A stretch of 64,000 nucleotides of DNA from Siphonodentalium dalli (lineage: Eukaryota > Mollusca > Scaphopoda > Gadilida > Siphonodentaliidae). Below are positions 1 to 14,013 of this stretch, in pieces (the stretch's first letter is position 1; each line of letters opens with the position of its first letter). Position numbers and translations under genes: made by a program. The notes beneath the pieces are model-generated. The model did no database searches. It saw nothing but the letters and a program-made list of their open reading frames with translations, and had not been told where the DNA came from. The DNA lies in the NCBI GenBank assembly GCA_032622095.1, contig CP136067.1, positions 194,950,052-195,014,051 on the forward strand, given 5' to 3'.

Positions 1-27
1 GTAGTTGATTATTTAGGGCATTACTGT
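1..27. mobile_element. MITE family A, right arm cut by window edge
   Basis: This is the terminal arm TTATTT...GGGCATTACTG followed by TA, the end shared by all family A copies. The rest of the copy lies outside the window. Confidence 0.75.
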
Positions 28-57
28 ATAAATTCATGTTTCAAACAACCATGGGGT

Positions 58-262
58 TTTAACCCTCTCTTCACTGAATATACTCATTGATGAGTAGTTA
101 CCTTAGGAATTTAAATGTTCGGATAATAAGTTCAACAAACGACAATATTGTTGAACTTAATTTCCAAACATTTCCCCCCAATGAATAGGAATCCTTCTGC
201 ACTTTTGCTGACATTACCAAAACAACCCTCCAGATGAACACTAGACCATTCCAATGTATACA
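58..262. repeat. Interspersed repeat H, copy 1
   Basis: It starts TTTTAACCCTCTCTTCACTG and runs through 'ATAAGTTCAACAAACGAC' and 'AACATTTCCCCCCAATGAAT' to 'ACCATTCCAATGTATA'. A diverged copy with the same word order is at 31579-31775, and a shorter piece is at 40855-40925. It has no coding potential. The class is unknown. Confidence 0.6.
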
Positions 263-290
263 TTTATAACTGAATGGGATATTAAATTAA

Positions 291-492
291 CCCTTCCATG
301 ACTGTAGCTTCCTGAAATTTTGCAGAAACCTGTGCCAATGCATTCTCTTATATATGCGAATCTCCCATAGTGAGCCTCGCATATATAAGAGAATACATTG
401 GCCAAACTAATATTTACCTTGATTTTGTAAGCCAGAATGCACTGGCACAGGATATTTAATGCTGCACCAGTGCAGCTCCCATCATGAAATGG
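291..492. mobile_element. piggyBac-like MITE B (complete, TTAA target)
   Basis: The termini are CCCTTCCATGACTG and, inverted, CATGAAATGG, flanked by TTAA at 287-290 and 493-496. Inside is a palindrome built from CATTCTCTTATATATGCGA and CTCGCATATATAAGAGAAT. TTAA target sites and CCCTTT-type ends are typical of piggyBac-superfamily elements; the assignment is inferred, since no transposase is present. Confidence 0.75.
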
Positions 493-567
493 TTAAGTAA
501 AGAGAGAACTAAATGGTTGGATAATTGGTAAGTTTTGACAAAATAATTATGAGCTACAGTATCTTAC

Positions 568-757
568 CAAAGACAAAGACAACCACACTGTTGAGATTAC
601 GGACATGGAGAATTTCCAAATCCTGGAAAAAGGAACACGTTCTGTCGAATATTGGCTCCAGTAATCGACACGACATATCAAGTTCCGCGAGTCGGTCTGT
701 TTTTGTAAAATAATTCAGGAAGTGGTCAGCACAGGCAGCATACAACTTGTAACGGTT
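568..757 (-). CDS. ADK-like gene, exon 6 (C-terminal alpha/beta part)
   Basis: The 190-bp exon (phase 0 to 1) has acceptor TGTTTTATTTCAG and donor TTTG|GTAAGA. It starts NRYKLYAACADHFLNYFTKT, continues DRLAELDMSCRLLEPIFDRT, and ends NSVVVFVF. Adenylate kinases end with R-x-x-x-Y, then a helix, 'L-x-x-I/V-D', then 'I/V-F-E/D-x-I/V'. The order RYKLY, LAELD, EPIFDRTCSFF matches. ANKANTQ of exon 5 followed by NRYKLY in compatible phase supports a direct splice. The gene is not finished here: the exon ends in phase 1 and no convincing next exon was seen at 1-567. Confidence 0.84.
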
Positions 758-1111
758 CTGAAATAAAACAAGACAGTCAATGACTGTGGGGTCGCTCACC
801 AGACTGTAAAGACGGAGGACTGAAACTGTACAATAGTCAGTAATTGTCAAATCACTTTAAAACAAGTAGTTCTAAACAGGCACACAGGTATAGGGTCTTC
901 AATGAGCAGTAAAAGGGGATGTCCACCTTGAAATTTCTAACTGCACACCCTGACCCCTGCCCCTAATAGATCATGGCCCATTACCTCCAAACAGGGCCAA
1001 ACTAAATTGCAACTGGTACTTCAAGATCTCCAACTGTTGGAAATTATCCAAACCTTACTGATAATACCGGTATATATCAAAATTATTACCGGTACATATA
1101 ATATAGGAATC

Positions 1112-1157
1112 TGCTGTAAAATTTGTGGGGGTTCATTATTCATTGATTTCGTGGTTC
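1112..1157. repeat. Putative 3' terminal inverted repeat of the split transposon
   Basis: TGCTGTAAAATTTG...TTTCGTGGTT resembles, at equal spacing, the inverse of the right end at 31027-31072 (TACTGTGATTGG...TTTTCGTGGTTT). The match is imperfect and the TA target duplication is not clean on this side. Confidence 0.42.
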
Positions 1158-1386
1158 AATTAATCAAAACCCAACAAAATAATTGACTCAAGAGTAAATC
1201 AGAGAAAATTTCAATACACGAGATCAAAATCAATATCGGACATGAAGTCTGTTTTCGACATGTCGTAAAATGGGCTGACAGAAAAACACGGAAGATGGGA
1301 TGAAACGTAATTAATTTTATTAAGATATCAGTCATGATCTTGAACAATATTTACATCTTTTAGAACATTTAACATTCAGCACATAT

Positions 1387-1562
1387 TCATGATTTAGTAC
1401 TAGAAAGTCCAGCTTTTGTGAATCCAGTTATGATTAATTCCTTCCTTTGTGACACTGCCTCGATAGCAGTGATCAACCACTTGGCGTGAACGGGTTTTAG
1501 TATTGACGTTCTCAAGTCCACTGGTTTAAATTAAGATGCTTCTTCGCCTGTTAAGTCCTCGC
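1387..1562 (-). pseudogene. pogo/Tigger-like transposase, C-terminal part
   Basis: Read on the minus strand, the last satellite monomer continues in frame: DECE-DLTGEEAS, a TAA stop (1531-1533), then FKPVDLRTSILKPVHAKWL, an ITAIEAVSQRKELI segment, and ITGFTKAGL, with a stop at 1387-1389. Pogo/Tigger/jerky (DDE_1) transposases end with a conserved 'V/IDLRxSxxKPLxAKW...I.xGFxxAGI' block shortly after the 'F..WY' helix, so this is the missing end of the transposase whose catalytic part lies 28 kb away at 29477-30681. The internal stop and the satellite make it non-functional. Confidence 0.85.
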
Positions 1563-4500
1563 ACTCATCCAAACTCATCATGACTTGCTGCACATACCAG
1601 TCACGGAAACGGGCCCCACACTCATCAAACTCATCATGACTTGCTGCACATACCAGTCATGGAAACGGGCCTCACACTCATCAAACTCATCATGACTTGC
1701 TGCACATACCAGTCACGGAAACGGGCCCCACACTCATCAAACTCATCATGACTTGCTGCACATACCAGTCATGGAAACGGGCCTCACACTCATCAAACTC
1801 ATCATGACTTGCTGTACATACCAGTCATGGAAACGGGCCTCACACTCATCAAACTCATCATGACTTGCTGCACATACCAGTCATGGAAACGGGCCTCACA
1901 CTCATCAAACTCATCATGACTTGCTGCACATACCAGTCACGGAAACGGGCCCCACACTCATCAAACTCATCATGACTTGCTGCACATACCAGTCATGGAA
2001 ACGGGCCTCACACTCATCAAACTCATCATGACTTGCTGCACATACCAGTCATGGAAACGGGCCTCACACTCATCAAACTCATCATGACTTGCTGCACATA
2101 CCAGTCACGGAAACGGGCCTCACACTCATCAAACTCATCATGACTTGCTGCACATACCAGTCATGGAAACGGGCCTCAAACTCATCATGACTTGCTGCAC
2201 ATACCAGTCATGGAAACGGGCCTCACACTCATCAAACTCATCATGACTTGCTGCACATACCAGTCACGGAAACAGGCCTCACACTCATCAAACTCATCAT
2301 GACTTGCTGCACATACCAGTCATGGAAACAGGCCTCACGCTCATCAAACTCATCATGACTTGCTGCACATACCAGTCATGGAAACGGGCCTCACACTCAT
2401 CATGACTTGCTGCACATACCAATCATGGAAACGGGCCTCACACTCATCAAACTCATCATGACTTGCTGCACATACCAGTCACGGAAACGGGCCTCACACT
2501 CATCAAACTCATCATGACTTGCTGCACATACCAGTCATGGAAACGGGCCTCACACTCATCAAACTCATCATGACTTGCTGCACATACCAGTCATGGAAAC
2601 GGGCCTCAAACTCATCATGACTTGCTGCACATACCAGTCATGGAAACGGGCCTCACACTCATCAAACTCATCATGACTTGCTGCACATACCAGTCATGGA
2701 AACGGGCCTCACACTCATCAAACTCATCATGACTTGCTGCACATACCAGTCATGGAAACGGGCCTCACACTCATCAAACTCATCATGACTTGCTGCACAT
2801 ACCAGTCACGGAAACGGGCCTCACACTCATCAAACTCATCATGACTTGCTGCACATACCAGTCATGGAAACGGGCCTCACACTCATCAAACTCATCATGA
2901 CTTGCTGTACATACCAGTCATGGAAACGGGCCTCACACTCATCAAACTCATCATGACTTGCTGTACATACCAGTCATGGAAACGGGCCTCACACTCATCA
3001 AACTCATCATGACTTGCTGCACATACCAGTCATTGAAACAGGCCTCACGCTCATCAAACTCATCATGACTTGCTGCACATACCAGTCATGGAAACGGGCC
3101 TCACACTCATCAAACTCATCATGACTTGCTGCACATACCAGTCACGGAAACGGGCCCCACACTCATCAAACTCATCATGACTTGCTGCACATACCAGTCA
3201 CGGAAACAGGCCTCACACTCATCAAACTCATCATGACTTGCTGCACATACCAGTCAAGGAAACAGGCCTCACGCTCATCAAACTCATCATGACTTGCTGC
3301 ACATACCAGTCACGGAAACAGGCCTCACACTCATCAAACTCATCATGACTTGCTGCACATACCAGTCACGGAAACAGGCCTCACACTCATCAAACTCATC
3401 ATGACTTGCTGCACATACCAGTCATGGAAACAGGCCTCACGCTCATCAAACTCATCATGACTTGCTGCACATACCAGTCATGGAAACGGGCCTCACACTC
3501 ATCATGACTTGCTGCACATACCAATCATGGAAACGGGCCTCACACTCATCAAACTCATCATGACTTGCTGCACATACCAGTCACGGAAACGGGCCTCACA
3601 CTCATCAAACTCATCATGACTTGCTGCACATACCAGTCACGGAAACGGGCCTCACACTCATCAAACTCATCATGACTTGCTGCACATACCAGTCATGGAA
3701 ACGGGCCTCACACTCATCCAAACTCATCATGACTTGCTGCACATACCAGTCACGGCCTCACACTCATCAAACTCATCATGACTTGCTGCACATACCAGTC
3801 ACAGAAACGGACCCCACACTCATCAAACTCATCATGACTTGCTGCACATACCAGTCACGGGCCCCACACTCATCAAACTCATCATGACTTGCTGCACATA
3901 CCAGTCACAGAAACGGGCCTCACACTCATCAAACTCATCATGACTTGCTGCACATACCAGTCACGGGCCCCACACTCATCAAACTCATCATGACTTGCTG
4001 CACATACCAGTCACGGAAACGGGCCTCACACTCATCCAAACTCATCATGACTTGCTGCACATACCAGTCATAGAAACGGGCCTCACACTCATCCAAACTC
4101 ATCATGACTTGCTGCACATACCAGTCATGGAAACGGGCCTCACACTCATCAAACTCATCATGACTTGCTGCACATACCAGTCATAGAAACGGGCCCCACA
4201 CTCATCAAACTCATCATGACTTGCTGCACATACCAGTCATGGAAACGGGCCTCACACTCATCAAACTCATCATGACTTGCTGCACATACCAGTCACGGAA
4301 ACAGGCCTCACACTCATCCAAACTCATCATGACTTGCTGCACATACCAGTCATGGAAACGGGCCTCACACTCATCAAACTCATCATGACTTGCTGCACAT
4401 ACCAGTCATGGAAACGGGCCTCACACTCATCCAAACTCATCATGACTTGCTGCACATACCAATCATGGAAACGGGCCTCACACTCATCCAAACTCATCAT

Positions 4501-5520
4501 GACTTGCTGCACATACCAATCATGGAAACGGGCCCCACACTCATCAAACTCATCATGACTTGCTGCACATACCAGTCACGGAAACGGGCCTCACACTCAT
4601 CAAACTCATCATGACTTGCTGCACATACCAGTCACAGAAACGGGCCTCACACTCATCAAACTCATCATGACTTGCTGCACATACCAGTCACGGAAACAGG
4701 CCTCACACTCATCCAAACTCATCATGACTTGCTGCACATACCAGTCATGGAAACGGGCCTCACACTCATCAAACTCATCATGACTTGCTGCACATACCAG
4801 TCACGGAAACGGGCCTCACGCTCATCAAACTCATCATGACTTGCTGCACATACCAGTCATGGAAACGGGCCCCACACTCATCAAACTCATCATGACTTGC
4901 TGCACATACCAATCATGGAAACGGGCCCCACACTCATCAAACTCATCATGACTTGCTGCACATACCAGTCACGGAAACGGGCCTCACACTCATCAAACTC
5001 ATCATGACTTGCTGCACATACCAGTCACAGAAACGGGCCTCACACTCATCAAACTCATCATGACTTGCTGCACATACCAGTCACGGAAACAGGCCTCACA
5101 CTCATCCAAACTCATCATGACTTGCTGCACATACCAGTCATGGAAACGGGCCTCACACTCATCAAACTCATCATGACTTGCTGCACATACCAGTCACGGA
5201 AACGGGCCTCACGCTCATCAAACTCATCATGACTTGCTGCACATACCAGTCATGGAAACGGGCCTCACACTCATCAAACTCATCATGACTTGCTGCACAT
5301 ACCAGTCATGGAAACGGGCCTCACACTCATCCAAACTCATCATGACTTGCTGCACATACCAGTCACGGAAACGGGCCTCACACTCATCAAACTCATCATG
5401 ACTTGCTGCACATACCAATCATGGAAACGGGCCCCACACTCATCCAAACTCATCATGACTTGCTGCACATACCAGTCATGGAAACGGGCCTCACACTCAT
5501 CAAACTCATCATGACTTGCT

Positions 5521-7179
5521 GCACATACCAGTCACGGAAACAGGCCTCACACTCATCAAACTCATCATGACTTGCTGCACATACCAATCATGGAAACGGG
5601 CCCCACACTCATCCAAACTCATTATGACTTGCTGTACATACCAGTCACAGAAACGGGCCTCACACTCATCAAACTCATCATGACTTGCTGCACATACCAG
5701 TCACGGAAACAGGCCTCACACTCATCAAACTCATCATGACTTGCTGCACATACCAGTCACGGAAACAGGCCTCACACTCATCAAACTCATCATGACTTGC
5801 TGCACATACCAGTCACGGAATCAGGCCTCACACTCATCAAACTCATCATGACTTGCTGCACATACCAGTCATGGAAACAGGCCTCACGCTCATCAAACTC
5901 ATCATGACTTGCTGCACATACCAGTCACGGAAACAGGCCTCACACTCATCAAACTCATCATGACTTGCTGCACATACCAGTCACGGAAACAGGCCTCACA
6001 CTCATCAAACTCATCATGACTTGCTGCACATACCAGTCATGGAAACAGGCCTCACGCTCATCAAACTCATCATGACTTGCTGCACATACCAGTCACGGAA
6101 ACAGGCCTCACGCTCATCAAACTCATCATGACTTGCTGCACATACCAGTCACGGAAACAGGCCTCACACTCATCAAACTCATCATGACTTGCTGCACATA
6201 CCAGTCATGGAAACGGGCCTCACACTCATCATGACTTGCTGCACATACCAGTCATGGAAACGGGCCTCACACTCATCAAACTCATCATGACTTGCTGCAC
6301 ATACCAGTCACGGAAACGGGCCTCACACTCATCAAACTCATCATGACTTGCTGCACATACCAGTCATGGAAACGGGCCTCACACTCATCCAAACTCATCA
6401 TGACTTGCTGCACATACCAGTCACGGCCTCACACTCATCAAACTCATCATGACTTGCTGCACATACCAGTCACAGAAACGGGCCTCACACTCATCAAACT
6501 CATCATGACTTGCTGCACATACCAGTCACGGGCCCCACACTCATCAAACTCATCATGACTTGCTGCACATACCAGTCACGGAAACGGGCCTCACACTCAT
6601 CCAAACTCATCATGACTTGCTGCACATACCAGTCATAGAAACGGGCCTCACACTCATCCAAACTCATCATGACTTGCTGCACATACCAGTCATGGAAACG
6701 GGCCTCACACTCATCAAACTCATCATGACTTGCTGCACATACCAGTCATAGAAACGGGCCCCACACTCATCAAACTCATCATGACTTGCTGCACATACCA
6801 GTCATGGAAACGGGCCTCACACTCATCAAACTCATCATGACTTGCTGCACATACCAGTCACGGAAACAGGCCTCACACTCATCCAAACTCATCATGACTT
6901 GCTGCACATACCAGTCATGGAAACGGGCCTCACACTCATCAAACTCATCATGACTTGCTGCACATACCAGTCATGGAAACGGGCCTCACACTCATCCAAA
7001 CTCATCATGACTTGCTGCACATACCAATCATGGAAACGGGCCTCACACTCATCCAAACTCATCATGACTTGCTGCACATACCAATCATGGAAACGGGCCC
7101 CACACTCATCAAACTCATCATGACTTGCTGCACATACCAGTCACGGAAACGGGCCTCACACTCATCAAACTCATCATGA
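5521..7179. repeat. Higher-order segment inside satellite (copy I)
   Basis: It carries rare markers such as CGGAATCAGG (5816-5825), ATTATGACTTGCTGTAC (5629-5645) and CACGGCCTCACACTC, in the same order as 10560-12387. The offset starts at 5039 bp and changes to 5264 and 5208 bp, steps that equal whole numbers of monomers. Confidence 0.8.
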
Positions 7180-8189
7180 CTTGCTGCACATACCAGTCAC
7201 AGAAACGGGCCTCACACTCATCAAACTCATCATGACTTGCTGCACATACCAGTCACGGAAACAGGCCTCACACTCATCCAAACTCATCATGACTTGCTGC
7301 ACATACCAGTCATGGAAACGGGCCTCACACTCATCAAACTCATCATGACTTGCTGCACATACCAGTCACGGAAACGGGCCTCACACTCATCAAACTCATC
7401 ATGACTTGCTGCACATACCAGTCACAGAAACGGGCCTCACACTCATCAAACTCATCATGACTTGCTGCACATACCAGTCACGGAAACAGGCCTCACACTC
7501 ATCCAAACTCATCATGACTTGCTGCACATACCAATCATGGAAACGGGCCCCACACTCATCAAACTCATCATGACTTGCTGCACATACCAGTCACAGAAAC
7601 GGGCCTCACACTCATCAAACTCATCATGACTTGCTGCACATACCAATCATGGAAACGGGCCTCACACTCATCAAACTCATCATGACTTGCTGCACATACC
7701 AGTCATGGAAACGGGCCTCACACTCATCAAACTCATCATGACTTGCTGCACATACCAGTCATGGAAACGGGCCTCACACTCATCCAAACTCATCATGACT
7801 TGCTGCACATACCAATCATGGAAACGGGCCTCACACTCATCCAAACTCATCATGACTTGCTGCACATACCAGTCATGGAAACGGGCCTCACACTCATCCA
7901 AACTCATCATGACTTGCTGCACATACCAATCATGGAAACGGGCCTCACACTCATCCAAACTCATCATGACTTGCTGCACATACCAATCATGGAAACGGGC
8001 CTCACACTCATCCAAACTCATCATGACTTGCTGCACATACCAGTCATGGAAACGGGCCTCACACTCATCCAAACTCATCATGACTTGCTGCACATACCAA
8101 TCATGGAAACGGGCCTCACACTCATCAAACTCATCATGACTTGCTGCACATACCAGTCACAGAAACGGGCCTCACACTCATCAAACTCA

Positions 8190-9655
8190 TCATGACTTGC
8201 TGCACATACCAGTCATGGAAACGGGCCTCACACTCATCAAACTCATCATGACTTGCTGCACATACCAGTCATGGAAACGGGCCTCACACTCATCCAAACT
8301 CATCATGACTTGCTGCACATACCAGTCACAGAAACGGGCCTCACACTCATCAAACTCATCATGACTTGCTGCACATACCAATCATGGAAACGGGCCTCAC
8401 ACTCATCCAAACTCATCATGACTTGCTGCACATACCAGTCATGGAAACGGGCCTCACACTCATCCAAACTCATCATGACTTGCTGCACATACCAGTCACG
8501 GAAACGGGCCCCACACTCATCCAAACTCATCATGACTTGCTGCACATACCAGTCACGGAAACGGGCCTCACACTCATCAAACTCATCATGACTTGCTGCA
8601 CATACCAATCATGGAAACGGGCCCCACACTCATCCAAACTCATCATGACTTGCTGCACATACCAGTCATAGAAACGGGCCTCACACTCATCAAACTCATC
8701 ATGACTTGCTGCACATACCAGTCACGGAAATGGGCCTCACACTCATCCAAACTCATCATGACTTGCTGCACATACCAGTCACGGAAACGGGCCTCACACT
8801 CATCAAACTCATCATGACTTGCTGCACATACCAGTCATGGAAACGGGCCTCACACTCATCCAAACTCATCATGACTTGCTGCACATACCAATCATGGAAA
8901 CGGGCCCCACACTCATCAAACTCATCATGACTTGCTGCACATACCAGTCATGGAAACGGGCCTCACACTCATCCAAACTCATCATGACTTGCTGCACATA
9001 CCAGTCACGGAAACGGGCCTCACACTCATCCAAACTCATCATGACTTGCTGCACATACCAATCATGGAAACGGGCCCCACACTCATCAAACTCATCATGA
9101 CTTGCTGCACATACCAGTCACGGAAACGGGCCTCACACTCATCAAACTCATCATGACTTGCTGCACATACCAATCATGGAAACGGGCCCCACACTCATCC
9201 AAACTCATCATGACTTGCTGCACATACCAGTCACGGAAACGGGCCTCACACTCATCAAACTCATCATGACTTGCTGCACATACCAATCATGGAAACGGGC
9301 CCCACACTCATCAAACTCATCATGACTTGCTGCACATACCAGTCATGGAAACGGGCCTCACACTCATCCAAACTCATCATGACTTGCTGCACATACCAGT
9401 CACGGAAACGGGCCTCACACTCATCAAACTCATCATGACTTGCTGCACATACCAGTCATGGAAACGGGCCTCACACTCATCCAAACTCATCATGACTTGC
9501 TGAACATACCAGTCATGGAAACGGGCCTCACACTCATCAAACTCATCATGACTTGCTGCACATACCAGTCATGGAAACGGGCCTCACACTCATCAAGACT
9601 TGCTGCACATACCAGTCATGGAAACGGGCCTCACACTCATCCAAACTCATCATGA
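8190..9655. repeat. Higher-order segment inside satellite, duplicated 5,824 bp away (copy I)
   Basis: The variant order across about 26 monomers repeats at 14014-15479 at a constant offset of 5824 bp, including the rare ATGGG, CTGAACATACC and ATCAAGACTTG monomers. I saw one clear difference (CATGG at 9347 against CACAG at 15171). Confidence 0.85.
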
Positions 9656-10559
9656 CTTGCTGCACATACCAATCATGGAAACGGGCCCCACACTCATCAA
9701 ACTCATCATGACTTGCTGCACATACCAGTCACAGAAACGGGCCTCACACTCATCAAACTCATCATGACTTGCTGCACATACCAGTCACAGAAACGGGCCT
9801 CACACTCATCAAACTCATCATGACTTGCTGCACATACCAGTCACGGAAACGGGCCTCACACTCATCAAACTCACCATGACTTGCTGCACATACCAGTCAT
9901 GGAAACGGGCCTCACACTCATCAAACTCATCATGACTTGCTGCACATACCAGTCATGGAAACGGGCCTCACACTCATCAAACTCATCATGACTTGATGCA
10001 CATACCAGTCACGGAAACGGGCCCCACACTCATCAAACTCATCATGACTTGCTGCACATACCAGTCACGGAAACGGGCCCCACACTCATCAAACTCATCA
10101 TGACTTGCTGCACATACCAGTCACGGAAACAGGCCTCACACTCATCAAACTCATCATGACTTGCTGCACATACCAGTCACAGAAACGGGCCTCACACTCA
10201 TCAAACTCATCATGACTTGCTGCACATACCAGTCATGGAAACGGGCCTCACACTCATCAAACTCATCATGACTTGCTGCACATACCAGTCACGGAAACGG
10301 GCCTCACACTCATCAAACTCACCATGACTTGCTGCACATACCAGTCACGGAAACGGGCCTCACACTCATCCAAACTCATCATGACTTGCTGCACATACCA
10401 GTCACGGAAACGGGCCTCACACTCATCAAACTCATCATGACTTGCTGCACATACCAATCATGGAAACGGGCCCCACACTCATCCAAACTCATCATGACTT
10501 GCTGCACATACCAGTCATGGAAACGGGCCTCACACTCATCAAACTCATCATGACTTGCT

Positions 10560-12387
10560 GCACATACCAGTCACGGAAACAGGCCTCACACTCATCAAAC
10601 TCATCATGACTTGCTGCACATACCAATCATGGAAACGGGCCCCACACTCATCCAAACTCATTATGACTTGCTGTACATACCAGTCACAGAAACGGGCCTC
10701 ACACTCATCAAACTCATCATGACTTGCTGCACATACCAGTCACGGAAACAGGCCTCACACTCATCAAACTCATCATGACTTGCTGCACATACCAGTCACG
10801 GAAACAGGCCTCACACTCATCAAACTCATCATGACTTGCTGCACATACCAGTCACGGAATCAGGCCTCACACTCATCAAACTCATCATGACTTGCTGCAC
10901 ATACCAGTCATGGAAACAGGCCTCACGCTCATCAAACTCATCATGACTTGCTGCACATACCAGTCACGGAAACAGGCCTCACACTCATCAAACTCATCAT
11001 GACTTGCTGCACATACCAGTCACGGAAACAGGCCTCACACTCATCAAACTCATCATGACTTGCTGCACATACCAGTCATGGAAACAGGCCTCACGCTCAT
11101 CAAACTCATCATGACTTGCTGCACATACCAGTCACGGAAACAGGCCTCACGCTCATCAAACTCATCATGACTTGCTGCACATACCAGTCACGGAAACAGG
11201 CCTCACACTCATCAAACTCATCATGACTTGCTGCACATACCAGTCATGGAAACGGGCCTCACACTCATCATGACTTGCTGCACATACCAGTCATGGAAAC
11301 GGGCCTCACACTCATCAAACTCATCATGACTTGCTGAACATACCAGTCATGGAAACGGGCCTCACACTCATCAAACTCATCATGACTTGCTGCACATACC
11401 AGTCATGGAAACGGGCCTCACACTCATCCAAACTCATCATGACTTGCTGCACATACCAATCATGGAAACGGGCCTCACACTCATCAAACTCATCATGACT
11501 TGCTGCACATACCAATCATGGAAACGGGCCCCACACTCATCAAACTCATCATGACTTGCTGCACATACCAGTCACGGAAACGGGCCTCACACTCATCAAA
11601 CTCATCATGACTTGCTGCACATACCAGTCATGGAAACGGGCCTCACACTCATCCAAACTCATCATGACTTGCTGCACATACCAGTCACGGCCTCACACTC
11701 ATCAAACTCATCATGACTTGCTGCACATACCAGTCACAGAAACGGGCCTCACACTCATCAAACTCATCATGACTTGCTGCACATACCAGTCACGGGCCCC
11801 ACACTCATCAAACTCATCATGACTTGCTGCACATACCAGTCACGGAAACGGGCCTCACACTCATCCAAACTCATCATGACTTGCTGCACATACCAGTCAT
11901 AGAAACGGGCCTCACACTCATCCAAACTCATCATGACTTGCTGCACATACCAGTCATAGAAACGGGCCACACACTCATCAAACTCATCATGACTTGCTGC
12001 ACATACCAGTCATGGAAACGGGCCTCACACTCATCAAACTCATCATGACTTGCTGCACATACCAGTCACGGAAACAGGCCTCACACTCATCCAAACTCAT
12101 CATGACTTGCTGCACATACCAGTCATGGAAACGGGCCTCACACTCATCAAACTCATCATGACTTGCTGCACATACCAGTCATGGAAACGGGCCTCACACT
12201 CATCCAAACTCATCATGACTTGCTGCACATACCAATCATGGAAACGGGCCTCACACTCATCCAAACTCATCATGACTTGCTGCACATACCAATCATGGAA
12301 ACGGGCCCCACACTCATCAAACTCATCATGACTTGCTGCACATACCAGTCACGGAAACGGGCCTCACACTCATCAAACTCATCATGA
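10560..12387. repeat. Higher-order segment inside satellite (copy II)
   Basis: Paralogous to 5521-7179. The marker CGGAATCAGG recurs at 10855-10864. It contains about four extra monomers near 11324-11550. Confidence 0.8.
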
Positions 12388-14013
12388 CTTGCTGCACATA
12401 CCAGTCACGGAAACAGGCCTCACACTCATCCAAACTCATCATGACTTGCTGCACATACCAGTCACGGAAACAGGCCTCACACTCATCAAACTCATCATGA
12501 CTTGCTGCACATACCAGTCACGGAAACAGGCCTCACACTCATCCAAACTCATCATGACTTGCTGCACATACCAGTCACAGAAACGGGCCTCACACTCATC
12601 AAACTCATCATGACTTGCTGCACATACCAGTCACGGAAACAGGCCTCACACTCATCCAAACTCATCATGACTTGCTGCACATACCAGTCATGGAAACGGG
12701 CCTCACACTCATCAAACTCATCATGACTTGCTGCACATACCAGTCACGGAAACGGGCCTCACACTCATCAAACTCATCATGACTTGCTGCACATACCAGT
12801 CACAGAAACGGGCCTCACACTCATCAAACTCATCATGACTTGCTGCACATACCAGTCACGGAAACAGGCCTCACACTCATCCAAACTCATCATGACTTGC
12901 TGCACATACCAATCATGGAAACGGGCCCCACACTCATCAAACTCATCATGACTTGCTGCACATACCAGTCACAGAAACGGGCCTCACACTCATCAAACTC
13001 ATCATGACTTGCTGCACATACCAATCATGGAAACGGGCCTCACACTCATCAAACTCATCATGACTTGCTGCACATACCAGTCATGGAAACGGGCCTCACA
13101 CTCATCAAACTCATCATGACTTGCTGCACATACCAGTCATGGAAACGGGCCTCACACTCATCCAAACTCATCATGACTTGCTGCACATACCAATCATGGA
13201 AACGGGCCTCACACTCATCCAAACTCATCATGACTTGCTGCACATACCAATCATGGAAACGGGCCCCACACTCATCAAACTCATCATGACTTGCTGCACA
13301 TACCAGTCACAGAAACGGGCCTCACACTCATCAAACTCATCATGACTTGCTGCACATACCAGTCACGGAAACAGGCCTCACACTCATCAAACTCATCATG
13401 ACTTGCTGCACATACCAGTCACAGAAACGGGCCTCACACTCATCAAACTCATCATGACTTGCTGCACATACCAGTCACGGAAACAGGCCTCACACTCATC
13501 CAAACTCATCATGACTTGATGCACATACCAGTCACGGAAACGGGCCCCACACTCATCAAACTCATCATGACTTGCTGCACATACCAGTCATGGAAACGGG
13601 CCCCACACTCATCAAACTCATCATGACTTGCTGCACATACCAGTCACAGAAACGGGCCTCACACTCATCAAACTCATCATGACTTGCTGCACATACCAGT
13701 CACAGAAACGGGCCTCACACTCATCAAACTCATCATGACTTGCTGCACATACCAGTCATGGAAACGGGCCTCACACTCATCAAACTCATCATGACTTGCT
13801 GCACATACCAGTCATGGAAACGGGCCTCACACTCATCAAACTCATCATGACTTGCTGCACATACCAGTCATGGAAACGGGCCTCACACTCATCCAAACTC
13901 ATCATGACTTGCTGCACATACCAATCATGGAAACGGGCCTCACACTCATCAAACTCATCATGACTTGCTGCACATACCAGTCACAGAAACGGGCCTCACA
14001 CTCATCAAACTCA

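Larger units (their letters stand above)
1..567 (-). other. Intron 6 (partial) with repeats
   Basis: The sequence after the exon 6 donor holds a family H repeat (58-262), a complete TTAA-flanked MITE (291-492) and the last arm of a family A MITE (1-27). No exon with good borders was seen. Confidence 0.6.
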